Notes: a model not told the origin generated them from the letters alone. Shown: positions 25,195 through 35,008, counted from the first letter of the stretch. The stretch: 60,821 nucleotides of DNA from Coleofasciculus sp. FACHB-T130 (GCF_014695375.1 NZ_JACJOG010000004.1:32001-92821); one strand, 5' to 3'. A program made the numbers and translations.

Positions 25195-27543
25195 ATGTTG
25201 AAAAAGAAATTCTTGACTCAGAGAACTAAATCACGTGCTGCTCATCAATCAGTTTTTCAGTGTCATCCAACATCTAGGAAGGACATGGTTTCTGATTTAA
25301 ATTATTTACAAGCTTTACGCGCTTGCTGTCGAGATGAAGCAGCTTTTGAACAGTTAAAGCTACTCCTGAATTTGGAGGAAGAAAGTGTTGAAGAAATAGT
25401 CAGCCAAACTCAAACACAAGTCGATTCAGATTTTCAGTTCCCAACTGTCACCCATTCCTGGGAAAATCTTTTACCCGCAGAAATTTCTCCGGCACAAAGT
25501 GACTCAACACTTGAAAAAGTGGCAGCAAATAAGCTGGGAATTATTTTTCAGCTTCTCAATTGTGATGATTCTCGCTGGTTACTATTTGCCCATTCCGGTT
25601 GCCAAGAATTCTTAGAATTAGCATCTTATTCAGCTTATACAGACCCACCTCTGCTATGGAACCTGATCCATCCAGACGATCGGGAAGCTTATGAACAATC
25701 ATTAGTTATTTCGGCAGCGAATCTTCAACCTTGGATATGGGAAGGTCGTGTGATTACCAAATCGGGCAACCTCAAGTGGATGCAAACTGCGGCTCGACCT
25801 ATTTTGCAAGGAAATAATGACATTTATTGGAATGGTTTACTGATAGATATTACCGAGCGTAAGACTCGCGAAGAGGCACTCTTGCTTTCGGAAGAAAAGT
25901 TTTCTATAGCGTTTCGTTATAGCCCTGATGCTATGAGTATTACAACCTTCAATGAGGGGCGTTATATTGATGTCAATGATAGCTATCTCCGCCTTAGTAA
26001 TTATAAAAAAGAAGAAGTTATTGGTTGTACCTCACTTGAAATCAATGCCTGGGTGAATCCAGAAGATCGCATTAGGATGCAACAGATGTTGCGGGAACAG
26101 GGAGCGATTCACAACCAGGAATTTGAGTTTCGCAAGAAGTCTGGCGAGGTAGGAATCTATTTATTTTCAGCAGAAATTGTCAACATTAATGGCGAATCAT
26201 GCTTAGTTTCTGTAAGGAGTGATATTACTGAGAGCAAAGCTGCTGAAGCTTTGGTTCGCGCCACCGCAGAACGCGATCGCTTGCTCTACGAGATTGCCTT
26301 GCGGATTAGGCGATCGCTCGATTTGAATGAAATTCTCAACACCACAGTTGAAGAAGTTAGGCAGTTTTTGCACGCGGATCGCGTGTTTATTAGTTACTTT
26401 GATGAAAAGGGGCAAGGTACAACCGTTGCAGAGTCAGTAGATCCTAATTTTCCGTCAATTTTAGGTTGGGTTACGGAGAACGTTGCTTACAAAGAAGTTC
26501 AACAAATATTTGAACTCGATCGCATCCGAGTTGTCAACGATACAACAAAAGTAGAAAAATCTGCATTTATCGCTGAATACCACAATCGATATCAAGTCAA
26601 AGCTGGCATCGGTGTCCCAATCATGCTAGGAGACAAACTTTATGGCATCTTAATTGCCAATCAATGCTCTGCACCACGGGAGTGGCAGCAGTATGAAATT
26701 GACTTGCTCGATCAACTGGGAGTACAGGTAGCGATCGCAATTCAGCAATCTTCTCTCTTCCAACAAGTACAAACGCTAAATGCTAATCTAGAACGCCAAG
26801 TAGAAGAACGTACCGCTCAGCTACAGCAGAAAATGCAGGAACTGCAAGAGCTGAACCGGATTAAAGACGTTGTTTTACATACAGTTTCTCACGATCTCCG
26901 CACCTCGGTTCAGGGCACTATCATGGTGTTAAATAATCTGCTCGGATCGCCAGAAGAAAAAGTGACCATTCCTCGCTCTCTTGTAGAGCGAATGATCCAA
27001 GGCAACGAACGCCAACTGAGCATGATTCAGTCATTAATCGAAACCAATACTAACGAAAATAGAGGGATTGTTCTTCAGCGAGAGTTAGTTCAATTAAATA
27101 CATTGGTTCCGGCGATTCTCCGAGACTTGCAACCCATGCTGGCGGAAAATCAAGCAACTATCAAAAATATGATGGCGGCAAATTTACCGTTAGTCATGGT
27201 CGATCCGTATCAGAGTCAGCGGGTTTTTGAAAACCTATTCACCTATGCTTTAAAACAAAATCCACCTGGATTGAAATTGACTCTAAAAGCTAAAGTTGAT
27301 AAGCAGATGATTCGCTTTACCATAGAGGATAATGGTAGAGGAATGAGTCAGCTTGAGTGCGATCGCTTATTCAATCTCTTTGTCCGCGATCCTCAAGCTC
27401 GCTGCTCGACTAACATCGGGTTAAAATTGTATCTCTGTCGGCAAATTATTACCGCTCACGGCGGAGAAATTGGAGTGACAAGTCGCCCGAATCGCGGCTC
27501 TACTTTCTGGTTTACCTTCCCTTTGGCAACAGCGGAAAGTTAA
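25195..27543 (+). CDS. Cytoplasmic histidine kinase paralog with degenerate ATP-binding domain
   Basis: 782 residues from the ATG at 25195 after GGGTGAG. Order: an N-terminal region with no match; PAS at about 110-215; PAS at about 230-355; GAF at about 365-525; a coiled coil; HisKA; HATPase. From the GAF to the end it is clearly a paralog of the kinase just upstream. His566 is kept, but the following Pro is Ser (HDLRTS). In the N-box the metal-binding Asn is replaced by Tyr684 (NLFTYAL against NLLTNAL). In G2 two glycines are lost (NIGLKLYL against GIGLGLYL). It may not hydrolyse ATP and could act as a phosphoacceptor or regulator in a heterodimer with its neighbour. Confidence 0.88.
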   Translation: MLKKKFLTQRTKSRAAHQSVFQCHPTSRKDMVSDLNYLQALRACCRDEAAFEQLKLLLNLEEESVEEIVSQTQTQVDSDFQFPTVTHSWENLLPAEISPAQSDSTLEKVAANKLGIIFQLLNCDDSRWLLFAHSGCQEFLELASYSAYTDPPLLWNLIHPDDREAYEQSLVISAANLQPWIWEGRVITKSGNLKWMQTAARPILQGNNDIYWNGLLIDITERKTREEALLLSEEKFSIAFRYSPDAMSITTFNEGRYIDVNDSYLRLSNYKKEEVIGCTSLEINAWVNPEDRIRMQQMLREQGAIHNQEFEFRKKSGEVGIYLFSAEIVNINGESCLVSVRSDITESKAAEALVRATAERDRLLYEIALRIRRSLDLNEILNTTVEEVRQFLHADRVFISYFDEKGQGTTVAESVDPNFPSILGWVTENVAYKEVQQIFELDRIRVVNDTTKVEKSAFIAEYHNRYQVKAGIGVPIMLGDKLYGILIANQCSAPREWQQYEIDLLDQLGVQVAIAIQQSSLFQQVQTLNANLERQVEERTAQLQQKMQELQELNRIKDVVLHTVSHDLRTSVQGTIMVLNNLLGSPEEKVTIPRSLVERMIQGNERQLSMIQSLIETNTNENRGIVLQRELVQLNTLVPAILRDLQPMLAENQATIKNMMAANLPLVMVDPYQSQRVFENLFTYALKQNPPGLKLTLKAKVDKQMIRFTIEDNGRGMSQLECDRLFNLFVRDPQARCSTNIGLKLYLCRQIITAHGGEIGVTSRPNRGSTFWFTFPLATAES

Positions 27544-27665
27544 AACTGCAAAATTAAAAAATTTAAAGTCTATCTTTTATTTTTAAATTTTTCATAGAGT
27601 TACTTGCGATCGCTTCTTCCCCTGTGCCTTACTGGATCTATAGGCAGTAACTCAGCGCAAACATC

Positions 27666-29885
27666 ATGGCAATGCAAGAACTGGCTTCTCGGATTGACGC
27701 AGTTAAAGTCTACGCTGCCGGTGCCACCGTGACTCGGATTGCTGAGTTACATCTGAACGTTGGGGAACTGCCAGAACACGTTGAGATACCGGGATTGCCT
27801 CTGGCGCTAGATGATAGCAGTGTCCGAGTGAGGGTTGAATCTGTAGAGACGCAAAACCCGTCCCCGATTGCCTCAGATGTTCGCATTGGTTTAGCCGTTC
27901 CCCCGCCGCAAGAGACACAGAACCCACCCCCGGAGGAGGAACTGCGTGCAGCGACGGCTGAGGTACAACGCATTCAGGACGCGATCGCCCTCATCGAAAA
28001 AGAAATTGGCGTCCTCAGTAATCTAAAAGTACCCGATCGCCCCAACGCTCAACCTGGGACAGCACCGCCGCCTTCGCCAATGAACGCTAGACTTGCCTTG
28101 GCAAACTTCAGCGACGAACAAATCCGCGCCCGAATCCAGGAAAAGCGGGAAAATTTGGAAAAATTGCGTCTAGCTCAGGAATATCTTGCCGATTTGCAAC
28201 AAAAGCAGGCGATCGCTTCCACCGCCAGAAATGCTAGACCTAATGAGCTTCGCAAGACGGTAATTGTCCGTTTGAGTTACGAAGAGTTTACTCCCCCTAC
28301 CTCTCTTCTACCAGGAGAAGGGCAAAATTCCCCTCCTTCCCTTGTAGAAAAGGGGGAATTAGGTTTTTCACGCTTAGTTATCGAATATTTCGTCCCCGGT
28401 GCGCGTTGGACACCGACCTATGTTTGCCGTCTAAATAGTGCGGAATCTAGTGCCAGCATTGCCGTCAGGGCGTTGATTTGTCAGCGCACAGGTGAAGATT
28501 GGTCAGGGGTAAGATTGGAACTTTCTACAGCCGAACCGATGGGTTGGTGTGCGCTACCGGAATTGCCCTCGCTGCGGCTAGGACGAGTGCAACCAGCGAT
28601 GAGAAAATCAGGCTGGCGTCGTCCCCCAATCGGTGCAGAGATTCTTTTTGAGGACTACGATAGCCAGAGACCGACAGCTTTAGCCGCTGTGTCGTCACCA
28701 AGCGCGATCGCGAATTTCTTAGACAACGCTCCTTCAGTTCCACCCTTACCCGATCTGACGGCGCAGGATCGCTCTGAAATGTACGCTAGTTATGGGATGG
28801 CTATGCCAGCAGCAGCGCCTTGTGCAGACTATATAGAGGAATCACTGGCACCGCAAGTAGAATCCCCTTCCCTAGGAGACCGACTAGCGGCTCACAAAGC
28901 ACTGAAACGGGCGGCAGCTGCCCCACCAGCAGCACCGGAATCTCTCCAGCGTCGAAGGAGGCAGAACCTGGAGGATACTACAGATGAGAATTCTGTAACC
29001 GATTTACTGGCATACGGTCTCATGCGAATGGGCGCAGCAGATGACCGAGCAAAGCGGGGTAAATTGTCGATAGAACAACAGCAGGAAATATATTTAGAAA
29101 TCCTTCAACGTCAGAAAGTTACGGTTACGTTTAATGTCATGCAGGTCGTGCAACAGGCTTTTGATAACGCCCAAAAATGCCTCTGGATGATGCTTCCTCC
29201 CGGTGGTATCCATGTGCGAGACGTTGCAGGTTCCTTCGACTATGCCTATAGCGCTGATGGACGAATTGATGTCCCCTCAGACGGGCAATTTCACTCTGTC
29301 GCCCTAACTAGCAACAGTACAGACGTAGATTTGCGCTACATCGTCGTTCCCCGCGAAGATACTAACGTCTTCAGAATTGCCCAACTCCGCAACCCCCTAC
29401 AAGCACCGCTACTCGCTGGCCCTGCGGATGTCTACGTCGATGGCGAATACATCTTATCTACAAATATTGCCACAGTTCCACCAAAAGCACAGATGGAATT
29501 AGGGCTAGGAGTGGAACAAGCCATCAAAGTTGCTCGAAACACCGTTTATGAAGAAGTTCGTTCTGGCGAAACCATCGTCTCTTTCAACGAACTGCGCCAC
29601 AAAATTAAAATCGATATTAACAACTATCTACCAAGAATTGCCAAGATTGAAGTACGAGAAAGACTCCCCATTCCCCAAGAAGGAGCAAAAGTAGATATCC
29701 ATTGCGATCGCGTCTCGCCACCTTGGGAAAAATACGAACAACAAGAACGTAACTCACCCATCAAAGGCGGCTATCGCTGGCAAGTCGAAGTCCCCGCAAA
29801 AGAGAAAATTACCTTATCAGTTGATTACATCATTAAAACTTTTGTGGACAGTGAATTGATTGGGGGAAATCGGCGGGAGTCGTAA
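27666..29885 (+). CDS. MuiA-like protein (DUF4140/DUF4139), large copy
   Basis: 739 residues. The N-terminal DUF4140 part begins with RIDAVKVYAAGATVTRIAEL. A coiled coil (about 95-185) and a beta domain follow, with VEYFVPGARWTPTY-like sequence and CQRTGEDWSGVRLELSTAEP. A low-complexity Ala/Pro stretch lies around 395-440. The C-terminal DUF4139 part includes PSDGQFHSVAL and PLLAGPADVYVDGEYI. The family is named from a mucoidy inhibitor A protein; its molecular role is unsettled. No signal peptide is seen. A shorter paralog lies at 30813-32411. Confidence 0.88.
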   Translation: MAMQELASRIDAVKVYAAGATVTRIAELHLNVGELPEHVEIPGLPLALDDSSVRVRVESVETQNPSPIASDVRIGLAVPPPQETQNPPPEEELRAATAEVQRIQDAIALIEKEIGVLSNLKVPDRPNAQPGTAPPPSPMNARLALANFSDEQIRARIQEKRENLEKLRLAQEYLADLQQKQAIASTARNARPNELRKTVIVRLSYEEFTPPTSLLPGEGQNSPPSLVEKGELGFSRLVIEYFVPGARWTPTYVCRLNSAESSASIAVRALICQRTGEDWSGVRLELSTAEPMGWCALPELPSLRLGRVQPAMRKSGWRRPPIGAEILFEDYDSQRPTALAAVSSPSAIANFLDNAPSVPPLPDLTAQDRSEMYASYGMAMPAAAPCADYIEESLAPQVESPSLGDRLAAHKALKRAAAAPPAAPESLQRRRRQNLEDTTDENSVTDLLAYGLMRMGAADDRAKRGKLSIEQQQEIYLEILQRQKVTVTFNVMQVVQQAFDNAQKCLWMMLPPGGIHVRDVAGSFDYAYSADGRIDVPSDGQFHSVALTSNSTDVDLRYIVVPREDTNVFRIAQLRNPLQAPLLAGPADVYVDGEYILSTNIATVPPKAQMELGLGVEQAIKVARNTVYEEVRSGETIVSFNELRHKIKIDINNYLPRIAKIEVRERLPIPQEGAKVDIHCDRVSPPWEKYEQQERNSPIKGGYRWQVEVPAKEKITLSVDYIIKTFVDSELIGGNRRES

Positions 29886-29942
29886 TTTTAATTGAAGATT
29901 TGGGCTTACTAAATATATAGCCTAAAGAGAGTAAGTTGTACC

Positions 29943-30512
29943 GTGGAAAAATACAATCGGCGGGAGTTTATTGTGTATGGCTCAGCCACCGTTTGCAGCC
30001 TCTTGCTACTGAGCGTTAGTGCTAGCAGCAAGCCTTCTCAAGCATCAACCAATCCTATTTCCACAAAAATATCAACGAATGAGTATGTTGAAAATAAATG
30101 GCAAGAACTCGAACAGCGGTGGCAAGAAATTTTGCAAAAACACGAGCAGCGGTGGCAATACACAGAGCAAACTTGGGAAAACAATCAAATGCCCCCTATC
30201 ATCCGAATCCGCATGGTTGAGTCTCACCGTTCTGTGTACGATTTAGTTCATCTTATTCAAACTGCTAGAAAACACTCAGTGCTGAGTCAACTTTATCCGT
30301 ATACCAGTCATTATTGTTTAGGTTTCAGCAGATATACGGAACCTCCTTTTTGGTATGATTGCCCTGCTGCTGTACCCACCGGAAAGGGGCAGTATGAAGT
30401 ATTGGCTCCTAGTAATTATCAACAGATTATTGCAATCGTTAATGATGCACCAACAGCAATTAGCTTGATAGTTGAAAATTTACCGCGTAAATATTCTAAT
30501 CTTTATACTTAA
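29943..30512 (+). CDS. Tat-exported protein of unknown function
   Basis: 189 residues from a GTG. The N-terminus is a twin-arginine signal, NRREFIVYG, followed by a hydrophobic stretch and a likely cleavage near SQA. The mature protein has a Trp/Gln/Glu-rich helix with a repeated EQRWQ unit (about 50-80) and a C-terminal domain with paired Cys (YCLGF and YDCPAA). No family recognised. It lies between the two MuiA-like genes and may belong to the same unit, which would place part of that system in the periplasm. Confidence 0.75.
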   Translation: MEKYNRREFIVYGSATVCSLLLLSVSASSKPSQASTNPISTKISTNEYVENKWQELEQRWQEILQKHEQRWQYTEQTWENNQMPPIIRIRMVESHRSVYDLVHLIQTARKHSVLSQLYPYTSHYCLGFSRYTEPPFWYDCPAAVPTGKGQYEVLAPSNYQQIIAIVNDAPTAISLIVENLPRKYSNLYT

Positions 30513-30533
30513 ATGCAAAAGCTAAATGATATT

Positions 30534-30770
30534 AAATCCGGTTGATTATTCAGCATTTGCAAACAACCTCTCCCCGCCATCGCCGATGGCTCCGGTTTCC
30601 CTCTCCGTCAACGGAGAGGGGGTAGGGGTGAGGTTCCAAATGATGTCATCAAATCCGGTTGATTATTCAGCATTTGCTTTAGCATTCCCTCAGAAACTCT
30701 TCCCGCGATCGCCTGCGGCTCCGGTTCCCCTCTCCGTTAACGGAGAGGGGATAGGGGTGAGGTTCCAAAC
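30534..30770. repeat. Tandem imperfect repeat with palindromic cores
   Basis: Unit 1 (30534-30640) and unit 2 (30651-30770) start with the same 27 bases (AAATCCGGTTGATTATTCAG and onward) and end with the same GGGGTGAGGTTCCAAA. The cores are palindromes: 30599-30620, and a perfect 24-bp one at 30727-30750 with arms CCCCTCTCCGTT. The middle parts differ by an insertion of about 10 bases. Both belong to the dispersed palindrome family. A spurious 85-codon frame runs through them. Confidence 0.85.
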
Positions 30771-30812
30771 AATGACGATTTAAATGAATTTGATATGAGG
30801 AAGTGGTAAATT

Positions 30813-32411
30813 ATGCAAGCAATTCAAAAGTCGCCAGAAGTCATTCAAGAATTAACGCTCGATGCACCTGTTTGTGTAGTAACACTCTTAGAAGATAGGG
30901 CACAGGTGCGACGAATTGGCAAAATTAATTTAACCCAAGGACTGTGGAGAATCCAAGTCCAGAAAGTTGCCCCAGTTCTTTCAGATAAATCTCTTCGGGC
31001 AGAGTTTTGTGAAGAATATCCAGAGGCACGAATTGACGATGTTCGCGTTCGCCGCCAGATGTTGGTTAAGGAAACAGATCGACTAACCAATGAAGAGATG
31101 CAAAATTTCGCGTCTCTACAAGCAGAACTGCGATCGCTACTTAACTCCTTCAACAATATCAGCGAAGACCGCCAGCACCTCGAATCGTGCTTCGAGCGAG
31201 TAAACACCATCCTTGCTAAAGGTTTGCAGGAACTCCCCGTGGATGCGATTTGGGGACAAATTGACCCTAAATCCTGGCGAGAGCAAATTTCTACTTTATT
31301 TAAACAATTGCGAGATTTCCGATCGGAAATCTTAAGCAGCTATCACACTCAAGAACAACTACACCAGCAAATTCACGACTTAATTGCCAAAGCAGAAGCC
31401 TTATCGCGTCCCGATATGGTCTATGTTGCCAACATCGAAGCCGACTTAATGATTCCCCAAGCGGGAGAGTATGCGATCGCTTTCGACTATGTGGTTCCCG
31501 GTGCCATGTGGCGACCTTGGCACCAAGCACGCCTTCTCCTCGACGAAAAACCGACGCTCTCTTTCCGCTTCGATGGCTGTGTCTGGCAACGCACGGGAGA
31601 AGATTGGAAAGACGTAGATTTAGTCTTTTCTACCGCCCGCGCATCCTTGGGAACTGAACCACCCCTGCTGACAGATGACCCTTTAAATGTTCAAGAAAAA
31701 TCTCAGCAGATAATCATTCAAGCGAGAGATCAACAAGTTCAGACAGCCGGACTCGGAACCGACACCACCCCCGCCACAGTTGATTTACCCGGTGTTGATG
31801 ACGGCGGCGAAGTCCGAAACCTACGCAGCCAGACAAAAGCAACGATTCCCTCAGATGGTCGCCCTTACCGCGTTTCCATCTACTCCTTCGACTCTCCCGC
31901 CTCTGTAGAGTATGTCTTGATGCCAGAATTATCCTGTCAAGTCATCCTTAAGAGCGAACAGACAAACACTTCTAAATTCCCGATTCTAGCTGGGCCAGTG
32001 GATTTAGTGCGGACTTCTGGCTTTGTCGGTCGTACCTCAGTTCTATTTATCGCGCCTGGAGAGAAATTTGCTTTGGGATGGGGAGCGGATAATGCAATGC
32101 GCGTGCAGCGCACCCAAACCCAAAAAAGAAAACAGGATCACTTGACTAAATGGAACAGTGTCACAACTACAACAACATTGTTCCTTTCCAATATTGGCGA
32201 AGAACAAAGAGCGATCGCAACCACTGAGCGGGTGCCGGTTTCGGAGCTAGAGCAAGTGAAAGTAGAGGTAATCTCCGATAAAACCACTGACGGCATCCAG
32301 GCAGATGAAAACGGCTTTTGCACCTGGAATTTTACCCTCGAACCTTACTCTCAACTCCAGGCATCCTTGGTCTACCAAGTTTCAGCCGCACCGGAAGTAC
32401 AAGGCATCTAG
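30813..32411 (+). CDS. MuiA-like protein (DUF4139), short copy
   Basis: 532 residues. The N-terminal part (CVVTLLEDRAQVRRIGKINL) is the DUF4140-like beta domain, followed by a coiled coil (about 85-190) and the DUF4139 part: FDYVVPGAMWRPWH, CVWQRTGEDWKDVDLVFSTA, and later PILAGPVDLVRTSGFVGRT. It shares with the 739-residue copy the RTGEDW signature and the PSDGxxxxV motif. The Ala/Pro insert of the long copy is absent. The two copies flank a Tat-exported protein, so the three may form one unit, but the repeats between them may separate the transcripts. Confidence 0.87.
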   Translation: MQAIQKSPEVIQELTLDAPVCVVTLLEDRAQVRRIGKINLTQGLWRIQVQKVAPVLSDKSLRAEFCEEYPEARIDDVRVRRQMLVKETDRLTNEEMQNFASLQAELRSLLNSFNNISEDRQHLESCFERVNTILAKGLQELPVDAIWGQIDPKSWREQISTLFKQLRDFRSEILSSYHTQEQLHQQIHDLIAKAEALSRPDMVYVANIEADLMIPQAGEYAIAFDYVVPGAMWRPWHQARLLLDEKPTLSFRFDGCVWQRTGEDWKDVDLVFSTARASLGTEPPLLTDDPLNVQEKSQQIIIQARDQQVQTAGLGTDTTPATVDLPGVDDGGEVRNLRSQTKATIPSDGRPYRVSIYSFDSPASVEYVLMPELSCQVILKSEQTNTSKFPILAGPVDLVRTSGFVGRTSVLFIAPGEKFALGWGADNAMRVQRTQTQKRKQDHLTKWNSVTTTTTLFLSNIGEEQRAIATTERVPVSELEQVKVEVISDKTTDGIQADENGFCTWNFTLEPYSQLQASLVYQVSAAPEVQGI

Positions 32412-32519
32412 GGCTTTGCTTCCATGAATTTAGGCGCTATGAGGGGGGAACTTTTGGGCGTTCAATAGTATCACATAACTAAAGAAAAGAAATCTACCCA
32501 GCTCCATAACCTCCTCACC

Positions 32520-33731
32520 ATGTCTTTGCCGTCAACCTCCTCCAAGCGTCTATTTGGACGGTCAATTGCCGCCCTAGCCACCGTTGTCCTCTCCACCCTC
32601 AGTGCCGTCAACCCCAGCCCAGCCGCCGTTTTTACTCAAAAAGAAGTTGAACAAGGTAAATTTATCGCCGTAGCTGCCCCATACGGCACGAATAGTCATC
32701 AACTGCTGATTCTGGAACAGATATCCGATAAACGGGCGTGTTGGAGTGAAAGTGGCGATCGCCCAACAGCAGTCGATCCGCTGCTACTCAACTTTGACTT
32801 CACCGGCATTTGCGGACGCAGTACCGATAGCAACGGCTATTCTATGCGTATGGCGGGGACGGATTTGGGGCTGAAGTACAGCTTCAACTTAGTAAAGCGC
32901 GACGGCGAACTCGTCCTTGTCGGCACCAACTTTAGCGATCGCACTGTCCCAACCATTGAAATTGGCAGAACCAACGGACTCAGCGATGGTTTTATGAAAA
33001 TCAATCTCGATCCGGCGTGGCGGTTCGCCAAAAGAACCTACAACGGTAAAACCCTCGGTCACGTCTATCTTGCCAGCGACCAAGCCGCGCCGGGAATCGA
33101 CCCTGGCGATATCGGAACGCCTCCCGGAAGCTCCACCTTCGGAGATATCGCCTCAGATGTCTACGCAAAAGAAATTGAACAAGCCGTTGCGCTGGGGTTC
33201 GTCGCTGGCTTCAAAGAAGACAACACCTTCCGCCCTCAAGTCGCCTTAACCAGAGAGCAACTGGTGTCGATGGTGTTGGAATCTTTAACAAAGCTACCCG
33301 GAGCCAATGTCACGATCCCGACTCAAGCTGCATCTCGACCCTATCCTGATGTTGATGCCTCGCGCTGGAGCGCCGCTAAAATTAAATGGGCGCGGGATAA
33401 CAATATTGTCAGTGGCTACCAAGACGGCACCTTCAAACCCACTCAACCCGTCACCAGAGCTGAATTGATGGCAGTGCTGCGACGTGCTGCTGAATTTGGT
33501 AAAAATATGCGTGGACTTAGTCCAGAATTAGCGACCAAAAACTCAGCGAAAACCTTCTCAGACACCGAAAAACACTGGGCTTCTTCGCTGATTAGCCAAA
33601 TGTCTTCTTATTGCAACGTCGCCTCCCCTGTTAATGAAGTCGGCAGCAAGTTTGAGCCAAACTCTCCGACTCGCCGCAACTATGCTGCCGCCGCCACTCT
33701 GCGGATGCTCAACTGCGTCAAAACTGAGTAA
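32520..33731 (+). CDS. Secreted DUF3747-SLH protein
   Basis: 403 residues. Sec signal peptide up to about residue 35 (AALATVVLSTLSAVNPSPAA). Residues about 36-195 match the cyanobacterial DUF3747 region: FTQKEVEQGKFIAVAAPYG, LLILEQ, CWSE and NFDFTGICGRSTDSNGYS. Two good S-layer homology repeats follow (DIASDVYAKEIEQAVALGFVAGF... and YPDVDASRWSAAKIKWARDNNIVSGYQDGTFKP), then a weaker third (FSDTEKHWASSLI). SLH repeats anchor proteins to cell-wall polymers, so it is probably on or near the envelope surface. Confidence 0.88.
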   Translation: MSLPSTSSKRLFGRSIAALATVVLSTLSAVNPSPAAVFTQKEVEQGKFIAVAAPYGTNSHQLLILEQISDKRACWSESGDRPTAVDPLLLNFDFTGICGRSTDSNGYSMRMAGTDLGLKYSFNLVKRDGELVLVGTNFSDRTVPTIEIGRTNGLSDGFMKINLDPAWRFAKRTYNGKTLGHVYLASDQAAPGIDPGDIGTPPGSSTFGDIASDVYAKEIEQAVALGFVAGFKEDNTFRPQVALTREQLVSMVLESLTKLPGANVTIPTQAASRPYPDVDASRWSAAKIKWARDNNIVSGYQDGTFKPTQPVTRAELMAVLRRAAEFGKNMRGLSPELATKNSAKTFSDTEKHWASSLISQMSSYCNVASPVNEVGSKFEPNSPTRRNYAAAATLRMLNCVKTE

Positions 33732-33745
33732 TCCTCATCGTTCTT

Positions 33746-33797
33746 TCGCGTCTAAATAGACTCTCAAGACAATTTTGATAGTTTGTTCTAGACGCGA
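33746..33797. terminator. Hairpin after the SLH gene
   Basis: TCGCGTCTA (33746-33754) pairs with TAGACGCGA (33789-33797) around a 34-base loop, 14 bp after the SLH stop. There is no T-run. It is a possible 3' stabiliser. Confidence 0.35.
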
Positions 33798-33903
33798 TAA
33801 ACCCTTGTCTCTACGATCAAGTAACCTTCCGCTTAACCCTGACCGATTAATAGACATCCGGTTATAAAAGCCTTCGTTGCGATTAAAAATCAGCTGATTC
33901 TGG

Positions 33904-34350
33904 TCAGCGCGTAGCCGCTAGCTTCGCTAACAACAGATCCAACTTTTGCTCAATTTCTCCAGCGCACTGTCGATAAGTTGCCAAGTCGCCACCATAGGGA
34001 TCGGCAATTTCAGCTTGCTCGTGATAGCCAACGTATTTTTTCAAGGTATATACTTTGTCGGCAGCAGCAGAGAATGCATCAGCGATCGCTTTCTTTTGTC
34101 CGCCCGTCATTGTCAGCACCAAATCCGCCCAATCGAAGAGCTGGCGATCCAGCCGCTTCGCTTCATGGTAGTAATCGATACCATACTCCTTCAGGACGTG
34201 CTGGGTCTGCGGGGATGCAGAATCTCCCTCAAACGCCACGACGCCTGCCGATCGCACCTCCACTTCCATTCCTTGCGCTTTTTGGCGGAATAGCGCTTCT
34301 GCCATCGGGCTACGGCAGGTATTGCCCGTACACACAAATAAAATCCGCAT
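33904..34350 (-). CDS. Low-molecular-weight protein phosphatase
   Basis: 148 residues. The active-site loop lies at the very start, CTGNTCRS, with nucleophile Cys7 and Arg13. The general-acid Asp is in ADPYGG near residue 117. These fit LMW tyrosine/arginine phosphatases (YwlE/Wzb type). The TCRSPMAEAL form of the loop resembles the arginine phosphatase group, where a Thr after Asn favours phosphoarginine, but this cannot be settled from sequence alone. It is followed downstream by no clear partner; a GNAT gene lies upstream on the same strand, 60 bp away. Confidence 0.9.
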   Translation of the reverse strand: MRILFVCTGNTCRSPMAEALFRQKAQGMEVEVRSAGVVAFEGDSASPQTQHVLKEYGIDYYHEAKRLDRQLFDWADLVLTMTGGQKKAIADAFSAAADKVYTLKKYVGYHEQAEIADPYGGDLATYRQCAGEIEQKLDLLLAKLAATR

Positions 34351-34410
34351 TTGTGACCCTCCCTTTTCTCTCTCGCTGTTGCTCAGCCAATAAAACTGCT
34401 GTAGTTAATT

Positions 34411-34920
34411 CTACGGAAGATTGGGTCTTTTTATTGCATAAACGCGAACAGTCTTTTCCTGAATAATTGTGTCTTTTTCGTAAGTTAAGCCGACTTTCAT
34501 TGCGACATTCTGAGACGCGATGTTTCCCGGATGGATTAAGGAAATGAGGCGGTTATAACCCAGCTCAAAACCATAATCCCGAATTGCACTAGCCGCTTCG
34601 GTTGCCAAACCCTTTCCCCAGTATTCCTTAGCCAGCATATAACCAATCTCGACTTCTTCTTGCCCATCCACTCGCTGCGGTATTAATCCACACCGACCAA
34701 TAAACTGGTTGTCAGCCTTGTGAATGGTCGCCCACAAACCGAAGCCGTATTTCTCGTAGCAGCTAAATATCCACTTGATGTGACCTTTAGTTTCTTCGGA
34801 TGTCCGCGTATTGGGGAAGAACTTCATCACGACCGGATCTGCAAAAATGGTTGCCAAGTCATCTACATCATCCAAGGTGAGATGTCGGAGAAGTAAGCGC
34901 GGTGTTTCAGTTACAATCAT
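34411..34920 (-). CDS. GNAT N-acetyltransferase (RimJ/RimL-like)
   Basis: 169 residues from the ATG at 34920; an in-frame GTG 8 codons upstream is possible and neither has a clear ribosome site. The family start TPRLLLRHLTLDDVDDLATIF, the acceptor strand region IGRCGLIPQ, and the acetyl-CoA loop EYWGKGLATEAASAIRDYGF followed by LISLIHPGNIASQNVAMKVGL are typical of Acetyltransf_3. It probably transfers acetyl to an amine of a protein or small molecule. The substrate is unknown. Confidence 0.85.
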   Translation of the reverse strand: MIVTETPRLLLRHLTLDDVDDLATIFADPVVMKFFPNTRTSEETKGHIKWIFSCYEKYGFGLWATIHKADNQFIGRCGLIPQRVDGQEEVEIGYMLAKEYWGKGLATEAASAIRDYGFELGYNRLISLIHPGNIASQNVAMKVGLTYEKDTIIQEKTVRVYAIKRPNLP

Positions 34921-35008
34921 CTGATTTTTGGGTGCCTGTTTCACAAAGTCGAGTTCAACTGATATCTTGCACCAATATCTTGCAATCTTGCACCAACCCG
35001 ATAACCTG

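Noticed and set aside
30526-30783. 85-codon frame in the tandem repeat
   Set aside because: A repeat translation; the two halves mirror the repeated DNA.
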